From assembly GCF_028372415.1 (NCBI RefSeq), contig NC_092872.1:265509008-265573007 (forward strand): a DNA stretch of 64,000 bases. The letters run 5' to 3'. Positions 32,316 to 43,540 of the stretch are shown one piece after another (position 1 is the stretch's first letter; each line of letters begins with the position of its first letter). Position numbers and translations under genes: made by a program. The stretch comes from Notamacropus eugenii. Taxonomy: Eukaryota > Chordata > Mammalia > Diprotodontia > Macropodidae. The notes beneath the pieces are model-generated. The model was not told the origin of the DNA, ran no database searches, and saw only the letters and a list, made by a program, of their open reading frames with translations.

Positions 32316-32566
32316 GGGGCAGATAGGTGGCACAGTAGTTAGAGTGCCAGGCCTGGAGTCAGGAAGATCTGAATTCAAATTTGGCTTCAGATATTTACTA
32401 GGTGCATGACCCTGGGCATGTCATATAACACTGTTTGCCTCAGCGTCCTCATCTGCAAAAAGAGCTCAAGAAAGAAATGGTCAACCACTCTAGTATCTTT
32501 GCCAAGAAAAATTCAATTGGGGTCATAAAGAGTCAGACATGACTGAAAATGGCTAAACAATCATAG
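32316..32566 (+). mobile_element. tRNA-derived SINE with BovB/RTE-like tail
   Basis: GGCAGATAGGTGGCACAGTA, GCCTGGAGTCAGGAAGATCT, CCAAGAAAAATTCAATTGGG and GAGTCAGACATGACTGAAAA. Full length. Confidence 0.88.
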
Positions 32567-33097
32567 AAGTAAGGGGAAAGTCACTGATTCCTGTGGCATG
32601 AGGTCCACAGTGGAGTAGTCTTAATTGCTGAAAAGTTTATGTTTAAATCAGATCAAAATTTGCTTTCCTTTAATCCTCCCCTTAACTGTAACATAATTTA
32701 CTTTTAGTATAAAATATTTAGAGGCAGAGTATGAACATTTTAAAGGAATTTGACTGTGAAAGGGAAGGAAGATATAGAACAAAAGTAAGGGTAAGTAATT
32801 ATTTTTAAAGGATGAAGTAAAACTGGTCATGTTTGTAAGTGGTATAGACCATATATGATCTGAGGATCCTTATCCCAACTCCTGCTCTCACAGATGAGTC
32901 TTGAGCCTAGGACGCATTTTGGGCATAACCAACAAGAGAATTTGTTTTCTTAGACTATGCATATTTTTATGAAGAGTTTGTGGAGTTTGTTTTCTTTTTA
33001 CTCCCAAAATGAGGATGGGTAGGGAGGTAAAAGGGAAAGAAAATAAGTGATCACTAATAGGGAAAAAATAATTTTTTGAATAAAAAGGTGGTGTAGT
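32567..33097. other. Single-copy stretch, nothing recognised
   Basis: No landmark recognised. Confidence 0.4.
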
Positions 33098-33162
33098 ATT
33101 AATAATAATAATAATATTAATTATAATATAATATTAAAAATAATATTATATTAATAATAATT
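33098..33162. repeat. (AAT)n-type AT-only repeat
   Basis: TTAATAATAATAATAATATT and similar, merging into the A/T end of an antisense SINE. Confidence 0.88.
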
Positions 33163-33370
33163 ATAGCTGATATTTGCATAGTGCTTTGAGTTTTGCAATA
33201 TGCTACACAAATATTATCTCATCTTATCATCACAACAACCCTGGGAAGTAGGTGCCATTATTATCTCCAGTTTGTGAATATGGAAACTAAAGCAGATGGA
33301 GACCAAGCAACTTACCCAGTATCTCAAAGTTAGTAAGTGTTTGAGGCCAGATCTTAACTGGATCTCTCTT
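33160..33370 (-). repeat. MIR-type SINE (marsupial form), antisense
   Basis: TTATAGCTGATATTTGCATA, CTTATCATCACAACAACCCT and GGAAGTAGGTGCCATTATTA. Confidence 0.82.
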
Positions 33371-33389
33371 GAATCCTTGTCCAATGATT

Positions 33390-33592
33390 ATACCACCATA
33401 ATGGAAAAGCTATTGGAATTAGAGCTAGGAAACCTGAGCATGAATCCTGGCTCTGCTATGTATTGGCTACATGACCTTGGACAAGTCATTCCACCTCTCT
33501 GAGCCTCAGTTTCCATGTCTGTAAAATGAGAGAGCAGAATTTGATCGTATCTGAGATATCTCCCAGCCCCAGATCTAAAATCCTGTGATCTT
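33390..33592 (+). repeat. MIR-type SINE, sense
   Basis: GCTATTGGAATTAGAGCTAG, CTACATGACCTTGGACAAGT and TCTCTGAGCCTCAGTTTCC. Confidence 0.85.
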
Positions 33593-33785
33593 AAATGACC
33601 TCTGAGTTCCTTTTAGCTCTAGAATTATGATATTAGATGTCTATTTCTCAAAGTTCTCATGAGCTATGCTAGAATCTTCCTCTAACACTACATATGTGAC
33701 TGTCACTTAAATCTTTCTAGGCCTGAGTTTCACTATCTATAGAATGAAGGTAATAATATTAACATTGATTGCTTCATAGTGTTTT
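33593..33785 (+). repeat. MIR-type SINE fragments, sense
   Basis: GACCTCTGAGTTCCTTTTAG (end of one copy), then TATGTGACTGTCACTTAAAT and GGCCTGAGTTTCACTATC (core of another). Confidence 0.6.
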
Positions 33786-33789
33786 TATA

Positions 33790-34770
33790 AGGAAAATAGG
33801 TTTTAATTATTTGATGTTTTAGAGTGATTTCTTGTAACTCCTTTGCCTGCCAAGTGTTTATCTTTCACAGATAGTTGAAGATAGCTTTCTACCACACACA
33901 TCATCCACCCCATATACACATACATACAAAATAATAGTTTGAGACTCTTCATCTCTTTTGATGGGTGAAATAAAACATTTTCACAAGTATCTCTTCTAGG
34001 ACAGTGAGGTCCAAAGGTGAACTTGTTCTGTGACTGCCTATGTGAACAGCATGTACTGATTGGATTGCAACAAGAATGAGGAAATGGTAGTCACGTTTTC
34101 TCATTAGTTTAATGAAAAGACAGTCTCCCTTTCTCCAAGATAAAAAAGCTGACCTCTGGATCATTCTTCAGAGAGCAACCTGGGAATTTGATATGCAGAG
34201 AGAATTAAAAGAAGTTGATGTTGGCAGGCACAAGGAGCAGAAGTATAAATACTTCACAGTGGGGGAAAATATGTAAAACATCCATTATGACTTGGCATTT
34301 CTGCCTTCCCTTAATTAGGATGCTGAAAGGCAGTGTGGTCCAATCTGCTTGTCAACTGTCCCTCTCAGAATCCAAATATTGGCTTTGTTGGCAATGTATT
34401 ACCAAGTACAGTCTCTATTACCCTTTGGCCACAGGCAATTTTGGTTCTTCAGGGCCCATGGCATTTCATACCTCATAGGCATTTAGTATTATCAGCCAAA
34501 TGCTGATGTTGAAAAAAATGGAGTCTTGATCTGGGAGCCATTTGGGATCAATGAGAGAGCTTCACATTTTCCCAAATTCATACAAGTCTATTCTCCAACT
34601 GCTATCAAACTTTTGGTGCAGATCACTTTCCAGAAACATTAATATCTGTCCAAGATCAATGTACTTTACCAATACACTGTCACTCCTCTATGGAAACTGT
34701 CCTCTCAATAGCAAGCAAGACTATTGCTAAATCCAAAAGTCTTTCTCATTTTCTACCCTATCTGACTTTT
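33790..34770. promoter_or_regulatory. Repeat-free block, candidate conserved non-coding element
   Basis: Almost 1 kb without repeat landmarks. 34230-34340 has AGTATAAATACTTCACAG and CCCTTAATTAGGATGC. Composition is even and unlike the eroded repeats nearby. The frames at 34215 and 34542 show no domain. The role is only inferred. Confidence 0.28.
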
Positions 34771-34774
34771 ATTT

Positions 34775-34912
34775 TAATTTTTGTGTGTGTGAGGCAATTG
34801 GGGTTAAGAGACTTTCCCAGCTGGTAATTGTCAAGTGTCTGAGACTGAAATTGACTTCAGGTCCTCCTTACTCCAGGGCTGGTGTTCTATCCACTGCACC
34901 ACCTACCTGCTT
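34775..34912 (-). repeat. Short tRNA-derived SINE with A-rich tail, antisense
   Basis: TTTTTGTGTGTGTGAGGCAA tail side, GACTTTCCCAGCTGGTAATT, CAGGTCCTCCTTACTCCAGG and CTATCCACTGCACCACCTAC head. It lacks the RTE-type tail. Confidence 0.8.
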
Positions 34913-35582
34913 CTCTTATCTGACTTTTCTGATGCATTCAGCACCAACTGCAAAATCCCTCCTCTTGACTATTGCTCTCTCCTCATTCTCCTCTTGTATA
35001 TCTGACTTTTTCTCACTTTTTCAGTATCGTCTTCCTCCTCCTTCCCCCAAATGTGGGCCTTTTCTAAGGGTCTGCCCTTCTGTACTTCCTTCTTTGAAGA
35101 TTTCATTAATTGTCATGGGTTTGAGTCTCATTTCTGTTCAGAGGACTCCTAGATTACAAAGGTAGCCAATTATAGTAGAAATCATGTCTCTGCTTCTTCA
35201 TACCTGTATAACCTAGATTGACCAAGTCTTTCATATCTCTGGGCCTCAGTTTACTAATCTACAAAATGAAAATATTAGACTACATGCTGCTAAAGTCTCT
35301 TCCAGTTCTAAAACTATGGCTCCACTATTTTATGACCTGTATATCCATTCCTATCCATTTTTCATCTCCGGTTGCTGGCAAGATATCTCTATCTCAAACT
35401 CAACATATCTAAAATGAAATTCACCAACTCTTAAATTATATCCTTCCCAACTTCTTTATTTCCACTGATGGCACCAGTCACCTCATCCTGAAATCCTGGC
35501 ATCCCCACTGATTCTTCCCTTTTCTTTATTCCTGTTCCATGTCAAGTCAATGCTAAGTCCTATCCTTTAGGAATATCATCTT
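34913..35582 (+). repeat. L2 LINE coding region, sense, split by a MIR SINE
   Basis: TATCTGACTTTTCTGATGCA (LSDFSDAF), then GTATATCTGACTTTTTC and GGGCCTTTTCTAAGGG. After the SINE: GATATCTCTATCTCAAACTC AACATATCTAAAATG, which fits the LNMSKT part, and GCACCAGTCACCTCATCC. All frames are broken. Confidence 0.72.
35165..35328 (+). repeat. MIR-type SINE inside L2, sense
   Basis: TCATATCTCTGGGCCTCAGT and CTACAAAATGAAAATATTAG, ending TCTCTTCCAGTTCTAAAAC. Confidence 0.72.
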
Positions 35583-35604
35583 AGTAGCTAGGCAGAAAAT
35601 GGGT

Positions 35605-36040
35605 AGAAGACCAGACTTAAAATTATAAGCAAAGAGGCCAATACAGAAGTTATAGAAATAATCTCTGAACAAAGTATTGAAGGTAGTATCTATATGAGTG
35701 AAGAGATGAAGACATGTAGAGCAAAATTATATGGAAATAGAAGTGACAGGACTTGAAAAGTGAGTGGATATGGAAGAGGCAAAGGAAAGGGAGGAGTTCT
35801 GGAGGACTCCAGGTTGCAAACTTTGGTGAAGAGAAGGATGATGATGCCCTGCTCATAAGAAGGGAACCTAAGAGAAGAGATTGGTACATAGGAGGAAATA
35901 GTGAACTCTTTTGAGTTGAGACACAAGACATCAAGGTGGCGATATTATATAGGCAGCTAGAGATTTAAGATCAGAGTTTGGGAGAGAAATGGAAGCTGGA
36001 TATGAACATTTCAAAATCACATGCATAGAGATGATCATGT
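35605..36040 (-). repeat. L2 LINE coding region, antisense
   Basis: The minus-strand translation runs from HLYACDFEMFISS (the HLYADDSQIYISS region) through FATWSPPELLPF to LFKSCHFYFHIIL, matching L2. It lies back to back with the sense L2 at 34913-35582. Confidence 0.75.
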
Positions 36041-36117
36041 CATTCAAAGAAAATCAACATCTAGGGGCAGGTCACTTTTTATGGAATATGTTGTTACGAT
36101 TTGATCTAACTCCCCCC

Positions 36118-36420
36118 TGCCTTTTTAGCCAAATTGTTCTCCAGTTTCCAATAGTTTTTGTCAAGTAGGGAAGTCTTTTTCAATATAGTTAGTTATTAGA
36201 CTTACTAAACTGTGAATTATTGAGTTTAGGTTTTTCTGAAACTATCTTATCTTGTCCATTTCACTGATCTAATTTTAAAAATTTTTAACCGGTTTCAAAT
36301 AGTTTGGGAATTATTGTTTTAAAATATAATTTGAGAAATGAATGTACTATTACCTCTTTTATCTGTGTTTTTTCCCATTATTTCCTTGTTGCCTTCAAGA
36401 TATCAGGCTCTAGAACTGAA
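36118..36420 (-). repeat. L1 ORF2 fragment, antisense
   Basis: CCAGTTTCCAATAGTTTTTG TCAAGTAG, CATTTCACTGATCTAA, TTTCAAATAGTTTGGGAATT and AAATATAATTTGAGA follow the order of the last part of marsupial L1 ORF2 read backwards. Confidence 0.68.
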
Positions 36421-36807
36421 GAACAGACTGTCCTAGATTTTACTGATATGATGACATCTTATCTAAATATTTTGATATCAATTATATAAGGAAATGGGAG
36501 GGGATTTGATGAGAGGAATTACTAGTGGAGTTACTCTTGCTTCAGAATTGGAGCAAATAAGGACATGATGGACAACAGAACAAAAGGCTCTTCTCTTCTA
36601 CCAAGAATTTATGGAAAATCCATTGCCATTTTCAAGAATATTTATGAATTTCATATTTGTAGGATTGTTATCCTTAAGGACTATTTTTCATTGTGGAGAT
36701 TTTGGGGGAAAATATTTGATATTTGAATTGATCAAGGAAGAGTGTTAGTAGTCCGCAGGCTTGATTATTCCTCATTAAATATTTCTCCATTTCACTAAAG
36801 CAAAGTT
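36421..36807. other. Single-copy stretch, nothing recognised
   Basis: No landmark recognised. Confidence 0.4.
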
Positions 36808-36833
36808 GTATGTGTGTGTGTATGTGTGTGTGT
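36808..36833. repeat. (TG)n microsatellite
   Basis: TGTATGTGTGTGTGTATGTG followed by TGTGTG. Confidence 0.92.
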
Positions 36834-36844
36834 TTATCTTTAAC

Positions 36845-37640
36845 TCTCTGTTCTCTCTCACATACATGCACCCATATCCAATCAGTTGCCAAGCTTTGCC
36901 ATTTCCACCTCCACAAAAGCTCTGGTATTCATCACATTCTGTCTTCCTGTACAGCCACCATGATGGTCAAACCTTCATCACCTCTCATTTGAAATCATGG
37001 TGATTTTATTATAGATCTCCTCAATATCAAATCTTTCTCTTTTGTGATTCATCCTCCACATATCTGCCAGACATTATTCTGAAGTCCAGGCATGACCAGC
37101 TGTCTCTACTACTCAAGACAATCCAGTAGTTTCTTTTTGTCTTCAGGATGAAATACAAACTCCTCTGTTCAGCATCTGAAACCCTTCAAAAACTTGCTCC
37201 AACTTACGTTTCCAGTCTTATTACACATAACTTTTTCACATATTCTATGGTCCTAAAACATCAGCCTTTCTCATGTTCTTCTCACGCATAACATTCCATT
37301 TCCCATTTCCCACTCAATGTACTGGATGGTACTCATGCTTGGAATGAACTTCTGACTCACTCCACCTTGTAAAATAACTAATATCCTTCAAGACTTAGCT
37401 CTAGCATCAATTTCCACCTAAGGCTTTTTCTAATCCTCTGGAGCTTCTTCTGCTTCCCCCAGCCCACAGCTCCCCAAATCTTATATTTCTTATATTTCTG
37501 AATGTAGTTTGTACATATTTGTATGTGTTTGTGTGTGTAAAGCTCCTTGATGGCAGAGACTAAGTTGTGGGGGATTTTGTCTGATTTTGTATCCTCATTG
37601 CCTGGTACATAGTAGGTGCTTAATAAATTCTTTCAGAATT
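36845..37640 (+). repeat. L2 LINE C-terminus and 3' end, sense
   Basis: CCAATCAGTTGCCAAGC, CATCACCTCTCATTTG, CAGCATCTGAAACCCTTC, CATGCTTGGAATGAACTTC, AAGCTCCTTGATGGCAGAGA and GGTACATAGTAGGTGCTTAA. Almost 800 bp in correct order with the proper 3' end. Confidence 0.88.
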
Positions 37641-37807
37641 CAGAAGCGTATATAATCTGTCATATGCTCTACGGGCCATTGCTTCTTTTTTAAAAATGGA
37701 TCCTGTGGTAGAACGAGCTGGTTGTTTATATGTTTGGGGATTTTAGTCTTGTTAACAGTTTCTTGTGGAAAGATAAGGACTTAGAACTTAACAGCTTCTT
37801 GGTGGAA

Positions 37808-38000
37808 TACACAGAATTATAGATCATGAAAGAAAAGGGATCTCAGAGGCCATTTAGTCTACTCTCTTCCTTCTAGAAGGGAGGAAAGTGAAGGAGGTTA
37901 AGTGACTTACTCAAGGGGATATGAATAGCAAATCGAAGTCCAAGGATTTAGATCCTCTGATGCCAAATCCATCACCCTTTCCACTGTGCCATACTGACTC
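37808..38000 (-). repeat. MIR-type SINE, antisense
   Basis: GAATTATAGATCATGAAAGA, GGGATCTCAGAGGCCATTTA and CCACTGTGCCATACTGACTC. Confidence 0.82.
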
Positions 38001-38004
38001 CCGT

Positions 38005-39739
38005 GGGCAGCATCTCTCTGAAAATTAAAGTGCTCTAGTGCCCAGAGTAGACGGCCACTGCTAGGGAAAACCAGGCAGTTTCCTTAACATTATGCTTAGT
38101 TGACATAAAAGTTCTTTTATTTTAAAAAAAATTACTTAGGCATCTTGCACAGCATTTTTTGGTCAAAATGGGCTCAGCCATGGCACTGAGATGAACTAAG
38201 TGATCTGAAATGATGCACAATATTGGAAGAGCCCAGAACAATGAGGAATGGCAACTCCATAAAATAAAGTCAGCAAATGTTTTCATCCTCTGCTCTAATT
38301 TCATCAACTGCAGCTTCATGGTAGAAGGAGAGGAAACTGACTGTTAATCTTTCTACTCTGAGTAGGAGTCCTGTGAATATTTGCAGGCACAATAACCTAG
38401 GCCATTTTTTTTCCTGTTTCTTCAGTCTCACTGTAAGCAATTCTACCTGCTATAGTCATAGATCTTGAGGAGAGAAAAATGAGTGTATATATTTTAACTT
38501 GAGTAATGTTAATAAAGGTTTCTTCTAGCTTGCTGTGACAAAGCAATGAAAAGGAATTAGTTTCCTTTTTAATTTCTACACCCTTCTTTGATATGCCTGG
38601 GCACCACCCGCTAAGCATCTGAAGGAAGTTCATCTTCCATGTCACAAGAAATAGCTAAAATAAATAATCACTTTCTGTTTCCAGTTAGGAAGCCATTTTC
38701 TCAGATTCTCAAGCTTCTAGTAACAATACACCAAACATTCTTAACCTTAAACAACCCGTCCGAGCATTTAGGAAGACAGAAAATATCTGTTGACAGTCAT
38801 AAAAAAACATTCCTAAGAGTCAAGGTCTCTTGACCTCTTCAGAACGACTAATCTCAGATGTTCCAGCAATATGGTTATTTCTAGGGCTGTGGTATAAATC
38901 CATCATTGTGAAATTCCTTCATTTCCACTTCTGTGCCTAAGACCTGGGCAGAGAGTTGTGCAACTTGGCAAACCTGACTTGTCCAGGAAACACAAATATA
39001 AATGCACATGAAAAACCACCTGGGAAAAACAAACCCCCAAACACATGGCTCTACTAAAAACAAGTTCTTCAACTTCACCTTCTCCCTTTCCCCTTCGAAA
39101 GTAGTTACCTCAATTCATGATAACCTATAGACACCAGCTTTTTCTCTTTTCCTGTAAGCAGCTTTAGAATAAATGGTTGGTGCACTCTCCAGAGTTACTG
39201 GATACAACTGGTATTAACCTTCCCATAATTCAAACTCTTGTTCTTTAATAAGAGTGTCACCATGATCATGATGCTTTACCAGTGAGAGCAGAATGAATGT
39301 AAATCAGGCTGGAAACCTGTAAAGATGCTAACCCCCTTCTCTTGCCTTTTCTCACAAGGTGTTTTTCTCATCTCTCTTTTGATCAGAATTGGGTCCAAAG
39401 TAGCAAATCTCCTTCTCTCTTCCTCTGTTACATGGAATATGAAACTGTCAAAAATTACCCCTAGGGGACACTTAAATGTGGAACTGAATTGGAGAATGTA
39501 TGGAATGCTCAGCTTTTAGTGGGATGAATCATGCAATAGGTAATTGAATACAAGGAATTGAAGTTCCCCATTACTACTATAATCTGTCTTTGGTCAAGCA
39601 TCAGGAATTCATTCATTTCCAACATTTGACCAGGTGGTCTATAGTATTATTCTTCCACAACTTGGTAATACTGGGAGAGGAGGGGAAAGGAAAAAGATGG
39701 TAAATGACACCATCATACTCAGAAGACAAACCACTTTGA
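38005..39739. other. 1.7-kb stretch without recognised repeats or genes
   Basis: One of the longest repeat-poor blocks. No splice-flanked frame or domain recognised. It may hold single-copy regulatory DNA, which the sequence alone cannot show. Confidence 0.4.
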
Positions 39740-40372
39740 GGATCCTAATTTCAAAGTCATATTTGGCCTTTCTCTTTCCCTCAACAACTATCATCCATCC
39801 ATTGCCAATGATTTTTGAGCCTATGTCTGCCATATCTATGGCATTCAAGTTCTCTTCTCAGCTCTAAGTATAAGTACTCTTCTTGTTCAGACTCTCATCC
39901 TATTGATATTGGTTACTAGAACAGCTTCCTAATGAGTCATCCTTCACTCCACTGTACAAGTAACTTAAATATACAACCCTTATTATTCTTTGGTTTGTTT
40001 TTTGTTGGGTTTTTGTTGTTGTTTTGGAGGGGAGAAGGCAAAATAATTGGGGTTAAATGACTTGCCCTAGGTCACACTAGTAAGTGTCAAGTGCCTGAGG
40101 CTGGATTTGAGCTCAGGTCCTCCTAACTCCAGAGCCCACAGACTCTATTCACTGTGCTACCTAGCTGTCCCCTTTGTGGCTGTTGCTTTGTTTTAACTCT
40201 TATTATGCTAATCTTCTTTTCAAAAACCTACCTAACAAATGAAGTACAAACTTCTGGTCATGACATTCAAGGCCTTCAAGGATCTCTCTTCAATCTAACT
40301 GCATAGCAATTTCTCTTATTATTACTCTCCCTTTCATGAACTCTAGGTTCTATCTGTACTGTGTCCTTATGA
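39740..40372 (+). repeat. L2 LINE coding region, sense, split by a SINE
   Basis: CCTTTCTCTTTCCCTCAACA, CATCCATTGCCAATG, CTAGAACAGCTTCCTAATG; after the SINE GACATTCAAGGCCTTCAAGG and CCCTTTCATGAACTCTAGG. Confidence 0.7.
40005..40172 (-). repeat. Short tRNA-derived SINE with A-rich tail, antisense, in L2
   Basis: TTTTTTGTTGGG tail side, AATTGGGGTTAAATGACTTG, GCTCAGGTCCTCCTAACTCC and CACTGTGCTACCTAGCTGTC. Confidence 0.85.
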
Positions 40373-40374
40373 TC

Positions 40375-40772
40375 GCAAGCTTTAGAGAAGGAAGAAACCT
40401 GAGGAATTATTTAGTCCCATAATTACATTTTGAAGATGGGGAAACTGGAGACCCACATATGTAGAATGGTGATGATGACAATTTACTAAAGTTTGCCACT
40501 TTCTCCCATCATCCCTGTGAGGTACAAGTAACTAGCTTCCCCATTTTACAACTGAGTAAACTGAGACCGAGAGGTTTAAGTGCCTTGCCCTGGGTCACAC
40601 AGCTAGCAAGTATAGGAGGTGAGAATATGAACTTGAGTGGTGCTCACCAACTCCAGTGTGTTTCCAGTATAATACCTATCCTCCTAGGCTATGTTGGAAA
40701 TGACCAACCTAAGGTCACACAACTAGTCAGCAAAAGAGCTGAAATATGAAATCTTGTATTCTGACTATGAGT
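40375..40772 (-). repeat. MIR-type SINE, antisense, split by a second one
   Basis: GCAAGCTTTAGAGAAGGAAG and GATGGGGAAACTGGAGACCC at left; AAGGTCACACAACTAGTCAG and TTGTATTCTGACTATG at right. Confidence 0.65.
40465..40690 (-). repeat. MIR-type SINE (marsupial form) nested in a MIR SINE, antisense
   Basis: TCATCCCTGTGAGGTACAAG, CCATTTTACAACTGAGTAAA and CCCTGGGTCACACAGCTAGC. Confidence 0.72.
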
Positions 40773-40939
40773 AATAATAGAATTACCAGATCATAGACTC
40801 TCAGATTTGGAAAGAGCAGAGTTAAGCCCTTCTCCAGATTATAGTAAACCGATTATTCTAATGCTTCTGAGACAAAATCTCATTCAAGAATTTCTGAAAG
40901 CTTATCAACGTATAGTTGATATCCCTCTATCCAAATGTA

Positions 40940-41117
40940 TGTCGATAGAGGAATGCACTTGGTGCCGAGAGAGACCTGAGTTCATATCCCACCTCTGACA
41001 AACTTCCTAGCTATATGACTATAGTCAGTTCTGTGTCTCAGTTTCCTCATCTGTAAAATATGGTGGTTTGGCTAGGTGGTTTCCCAGATGTCTTCCAGAT
41101 CTAAATCTTTAATCTTA
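40940..41117 (+). repeat. MIR-type SINE, sense
   Basis: GAGAGACCTGAGTTCATATC, CTGTGTCTCAGTTTCCTCAT and CAGATCTAAATCTTTAATC. Confidence 0.82.
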
Positions 41118-41378
41118 AGAATTAATCCAAGCACCATCTCCCTCAGGAACCCTTCCTGATTTCCCCAAATGCTACGCCTGCCCTCCTCACTTCAAATCAT
41201 TGCATATTTACTTTATATCTATCTTATATTTACTTATTTGCATGTATGTTGTATCCCTTTAATAGAATCTGACTTTCCTGCAAGCAGAGAATGCCTCACT
41301 TTTCCTACGTATGTCCAGTACTTAGCACACTGCTGCTCACATAGTGTTTAACAAATATGTGTTTGATTGATCCTACTT
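41118..41378 (+). repeat. L2 LINE 3' end, sense
   Basis: TCCCTCAGGAACCCTTCCTG, TTGCATATTTACTTTATATC and AACAAATATGTGTTTGATTG. Confidence 0.82.
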
Positions 41379-41389
41379 CCAAAGTGACT

Positions 41390-41690
41390 TTAAGAATCAC
41401 AGTTTAAAACTGGCATTTAGATGAACTCCCTCATTTTACTAATGAGGAAATTGAGGCCCAGAGAGCTTAAATGGCTAAGGCAATAAGTGGCAGAGTCCAG
41501 TTTATAGATCTAGAGGAAGAAGGGAGCTCTAGGGGCCATTTGGTCCAACAAGCCCATTTTACAGCTAAGAAAACTGAGGTACAGTAAGGGGAAGTAACAC
41601 CCAAGGTGCTGTACCCTGGCTGGGGTCTAAATTCAGGCACTTTTACTCCAAAGCCAGAACTTTTCCCCAGACTACACAGCCTGTAATGCA
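41390..41690 (-). repeat. Two MIR-type SINEs, antisense, one partly inside the other
   Basis: First: ACTAATGAGGAAATTGAGGC and CAATAAGTGGCAGAGTCCAG. Second from about 41503: GATCTAGAGGAAGAAGGGAG, CCATTTTACAGCTAAGAAAA and GGTCTAAATTCAGGCAC. Confidence 0.75.
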
Positions 41691-41699
41691 GGACTTACT

Positions 41700-41949
41700 C
41701 TTTAAACTCTGAAGAAATCAGCTTCAGCACTCCAATAGGAGGAAGACTTATCCACATAAATAAATATCTGTTTTGCTGAAGAAGTTTGTCGTTTTTTCAA
41801 GTAGAAAACATTGATTGTTTGCTATCTTTTGTGCTGGGCTTTGGAAATTCAAAATCCAAAGTCTTGCCAAGCTGAATCCTCACCGCATGATGCCTGAAAC
41901 TCTCCTGACCTTGGGTTTATTGTTGTTCTGGTTGTTGTTGCTGTTTTGC
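41700..41949. other. Unassigned stretch
   Basis: No landmark recognised. Confidence 0.35.
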
Positions 41950-42075
41950 CTTGGATTAAATTTATCACGTACTTGCCTTGCTTTTCAGACTAGACTTGAA
42001 AATCCTTGTGGGCAGGGATTATGTCTTTTTACTTTTGAATCTACCACAATGTCTTTCATAAATTAACTCATTTGC
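41950..42075 (+). repeat. L2 LINE 3' end, sense
   Basis: CAGACTAGACTTGAAAATCC, TTGTGGGCAGGGATTATGTC and CACAATGTCTTTCATAAATT. Confidence 0.72.
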
Positions 42076-42189
42076 TCCTATTTATTTGGAGCTCAAAAAT
42101 TTATTCAACATAAGAGTATATGTTTATGTTTAATGTTTATCATCTATATTTATTTTAGTTATATATATATAAATATATTCCTTGCTTTC

Positions 42190-42320
42190 CTTGCAGCGAT
42201 CCTTTGAGTCATGTAGCATAATTGTTACTATCCTCATCACATACATAAGGAAACTGAGGCTTTGAGAATCCAGGTGCCTTCCCCAGGACTCCTGCCTTCC
42301 AAACCCAGTACTCACAGATT
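42190..42320 (-). repeat. MIR-type SINE, antisense
   Basis: TATCCTCATCACATACATAA and GGAAACTGAGGCTTTGAG. Confidence 0.6.
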
Positions 42321-42324
42321 AAGT

Positions 42325-42518
42325 TATATGTAAAGTTAGAAGATGCCTTTGATATCTTCTAGTCTAGTATCTTCAAACTACAACCAAAGAAACTGAGTCC
42401 TACAGGCATTACATGACTTGTCAAAGGTCACACAAGAAATAAATGGCAGAAATGAGATTTGGACCTAAATCATCTGATTTGCAATGCAGCATACCATCTA
42501 CTATACCATGCTGCCTCC
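42325..42518 (-). repeat. MIR-type SINE, antisense
   Basis: GAAGATGCCTTTGATATCTT, CATGACTTGTCAAAGGTCAC and CTACTATACCATGCTGCCTC. Confidence 0.8.
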
Positions 42519-42559
42519 TGCACTCAGTAACAGATACTCAACAAATATTTCTTGGATTC

Positions 42560-42630
42560 TTGGATGGATGGACAGATGGATAAATGGATGGATGGATGGA
42601 TGGATGGACAGGCAGATGAATGAATGGATG
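42560..42630. repeat. (ATGG)n microsatellite
   Basis: TTGGATGGATGGACAGATGG and onward, imperfect. Confidence 0.95.
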
Positions 42631-42737
42631 CCTTTTGAAAAATTATTTGAGATTTGTTTGACATGCCCCTGCCAATGAAAAAAAGAATCTCTCCCTCCTC
42701 AAACTTCCCCTTACATTTTGTTGGATTCCATCCTTAG

Positions 42738-42965
42738 TCAGCAAACATTCATTAAGCTCCCACTATGATCTATGCACTGTGCTTAGCACTAGGGATTAAA
42801 AAAAGAGAGGCAAAAGACAGTTCCTGTCTTCAAAGAGCTTTCAATCAAATGCAAGAGACAACAAGCAAACAAATATGTGCAAATAAAGTACATACAGGAT
42901 AAAAAGGAACTCATTAAAAGTGAAAAGGCACTAGAGCTAAGAGGTGTTCAAAATGACTTCTACTT
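42738..42965 (-). repeat. L2 LINE 3' end, antisense
   Basis: CAAACATTCATTAAGCTCCC, GCACTGTGCTTAGCACTAGG and CAAAGAGCTTTCAATCAAAT. Confidence 0.85.
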
Positions 42966-42989
42966 TGAAATTAGTTTAGTCCCCCTTGG

Positions 42990-43285
42990 GTCATAGCCTT
43001 GTGTGCTTGTCTTTCGCCTCTACATGGTAAGCACTTTGAAAGCAAGATGTGTGTTCACTCCACCTCAGCATTCTCAGCCCTTACCAGAACATCTTCCAGT
43101 CAACGCATTTATTTGCATTTATTATTAATCGCCCACCATGTATAAGGAACTGAGCTGGGAGCTGAGGATACAGAGACTGAAACAAAACAGCCCTTATCCA
43201 AAAGGATCTTGGAAATTATTAAGGAGAATCAATGCATGCCCAAATAAACACGTATAAGATACCCTCAAATACTAAGATGACTGTG
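42990..43285. repeat. Two more L2 3' ends in opposite orientations
   Basis: Sense end about 42990-43090 (TACATGGTAAGCACTTTGAA). Antisense end about 43100-43285 (TTGCATTTATTATTAATCGC, GCTGAGGATACAGAGACTGA). Confidence 0.62.
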
Positions 43286-43540
43286 ATCCAATGGATGCGA
43301 ATGGTGCAAAAGGCAATCTGCCCATGCCAGCCCATTTAGGGTAACTCTTTTTTCCATGTCCTCCTATATGTTATCCAGGGCTATGAAGGGATTCAATTCA
43401 TCATTCTGGAAACCTTCCTCATCCTACTACCATGAGATAACAAGGGAGTTCACATGCTTCCCAGCAGCATCCTTTATTCTCACCATGTAACTAAACTTGC
43501 TCCTTTTTCTCATTTTTATTTAGCTCTATATCCTAGCATG

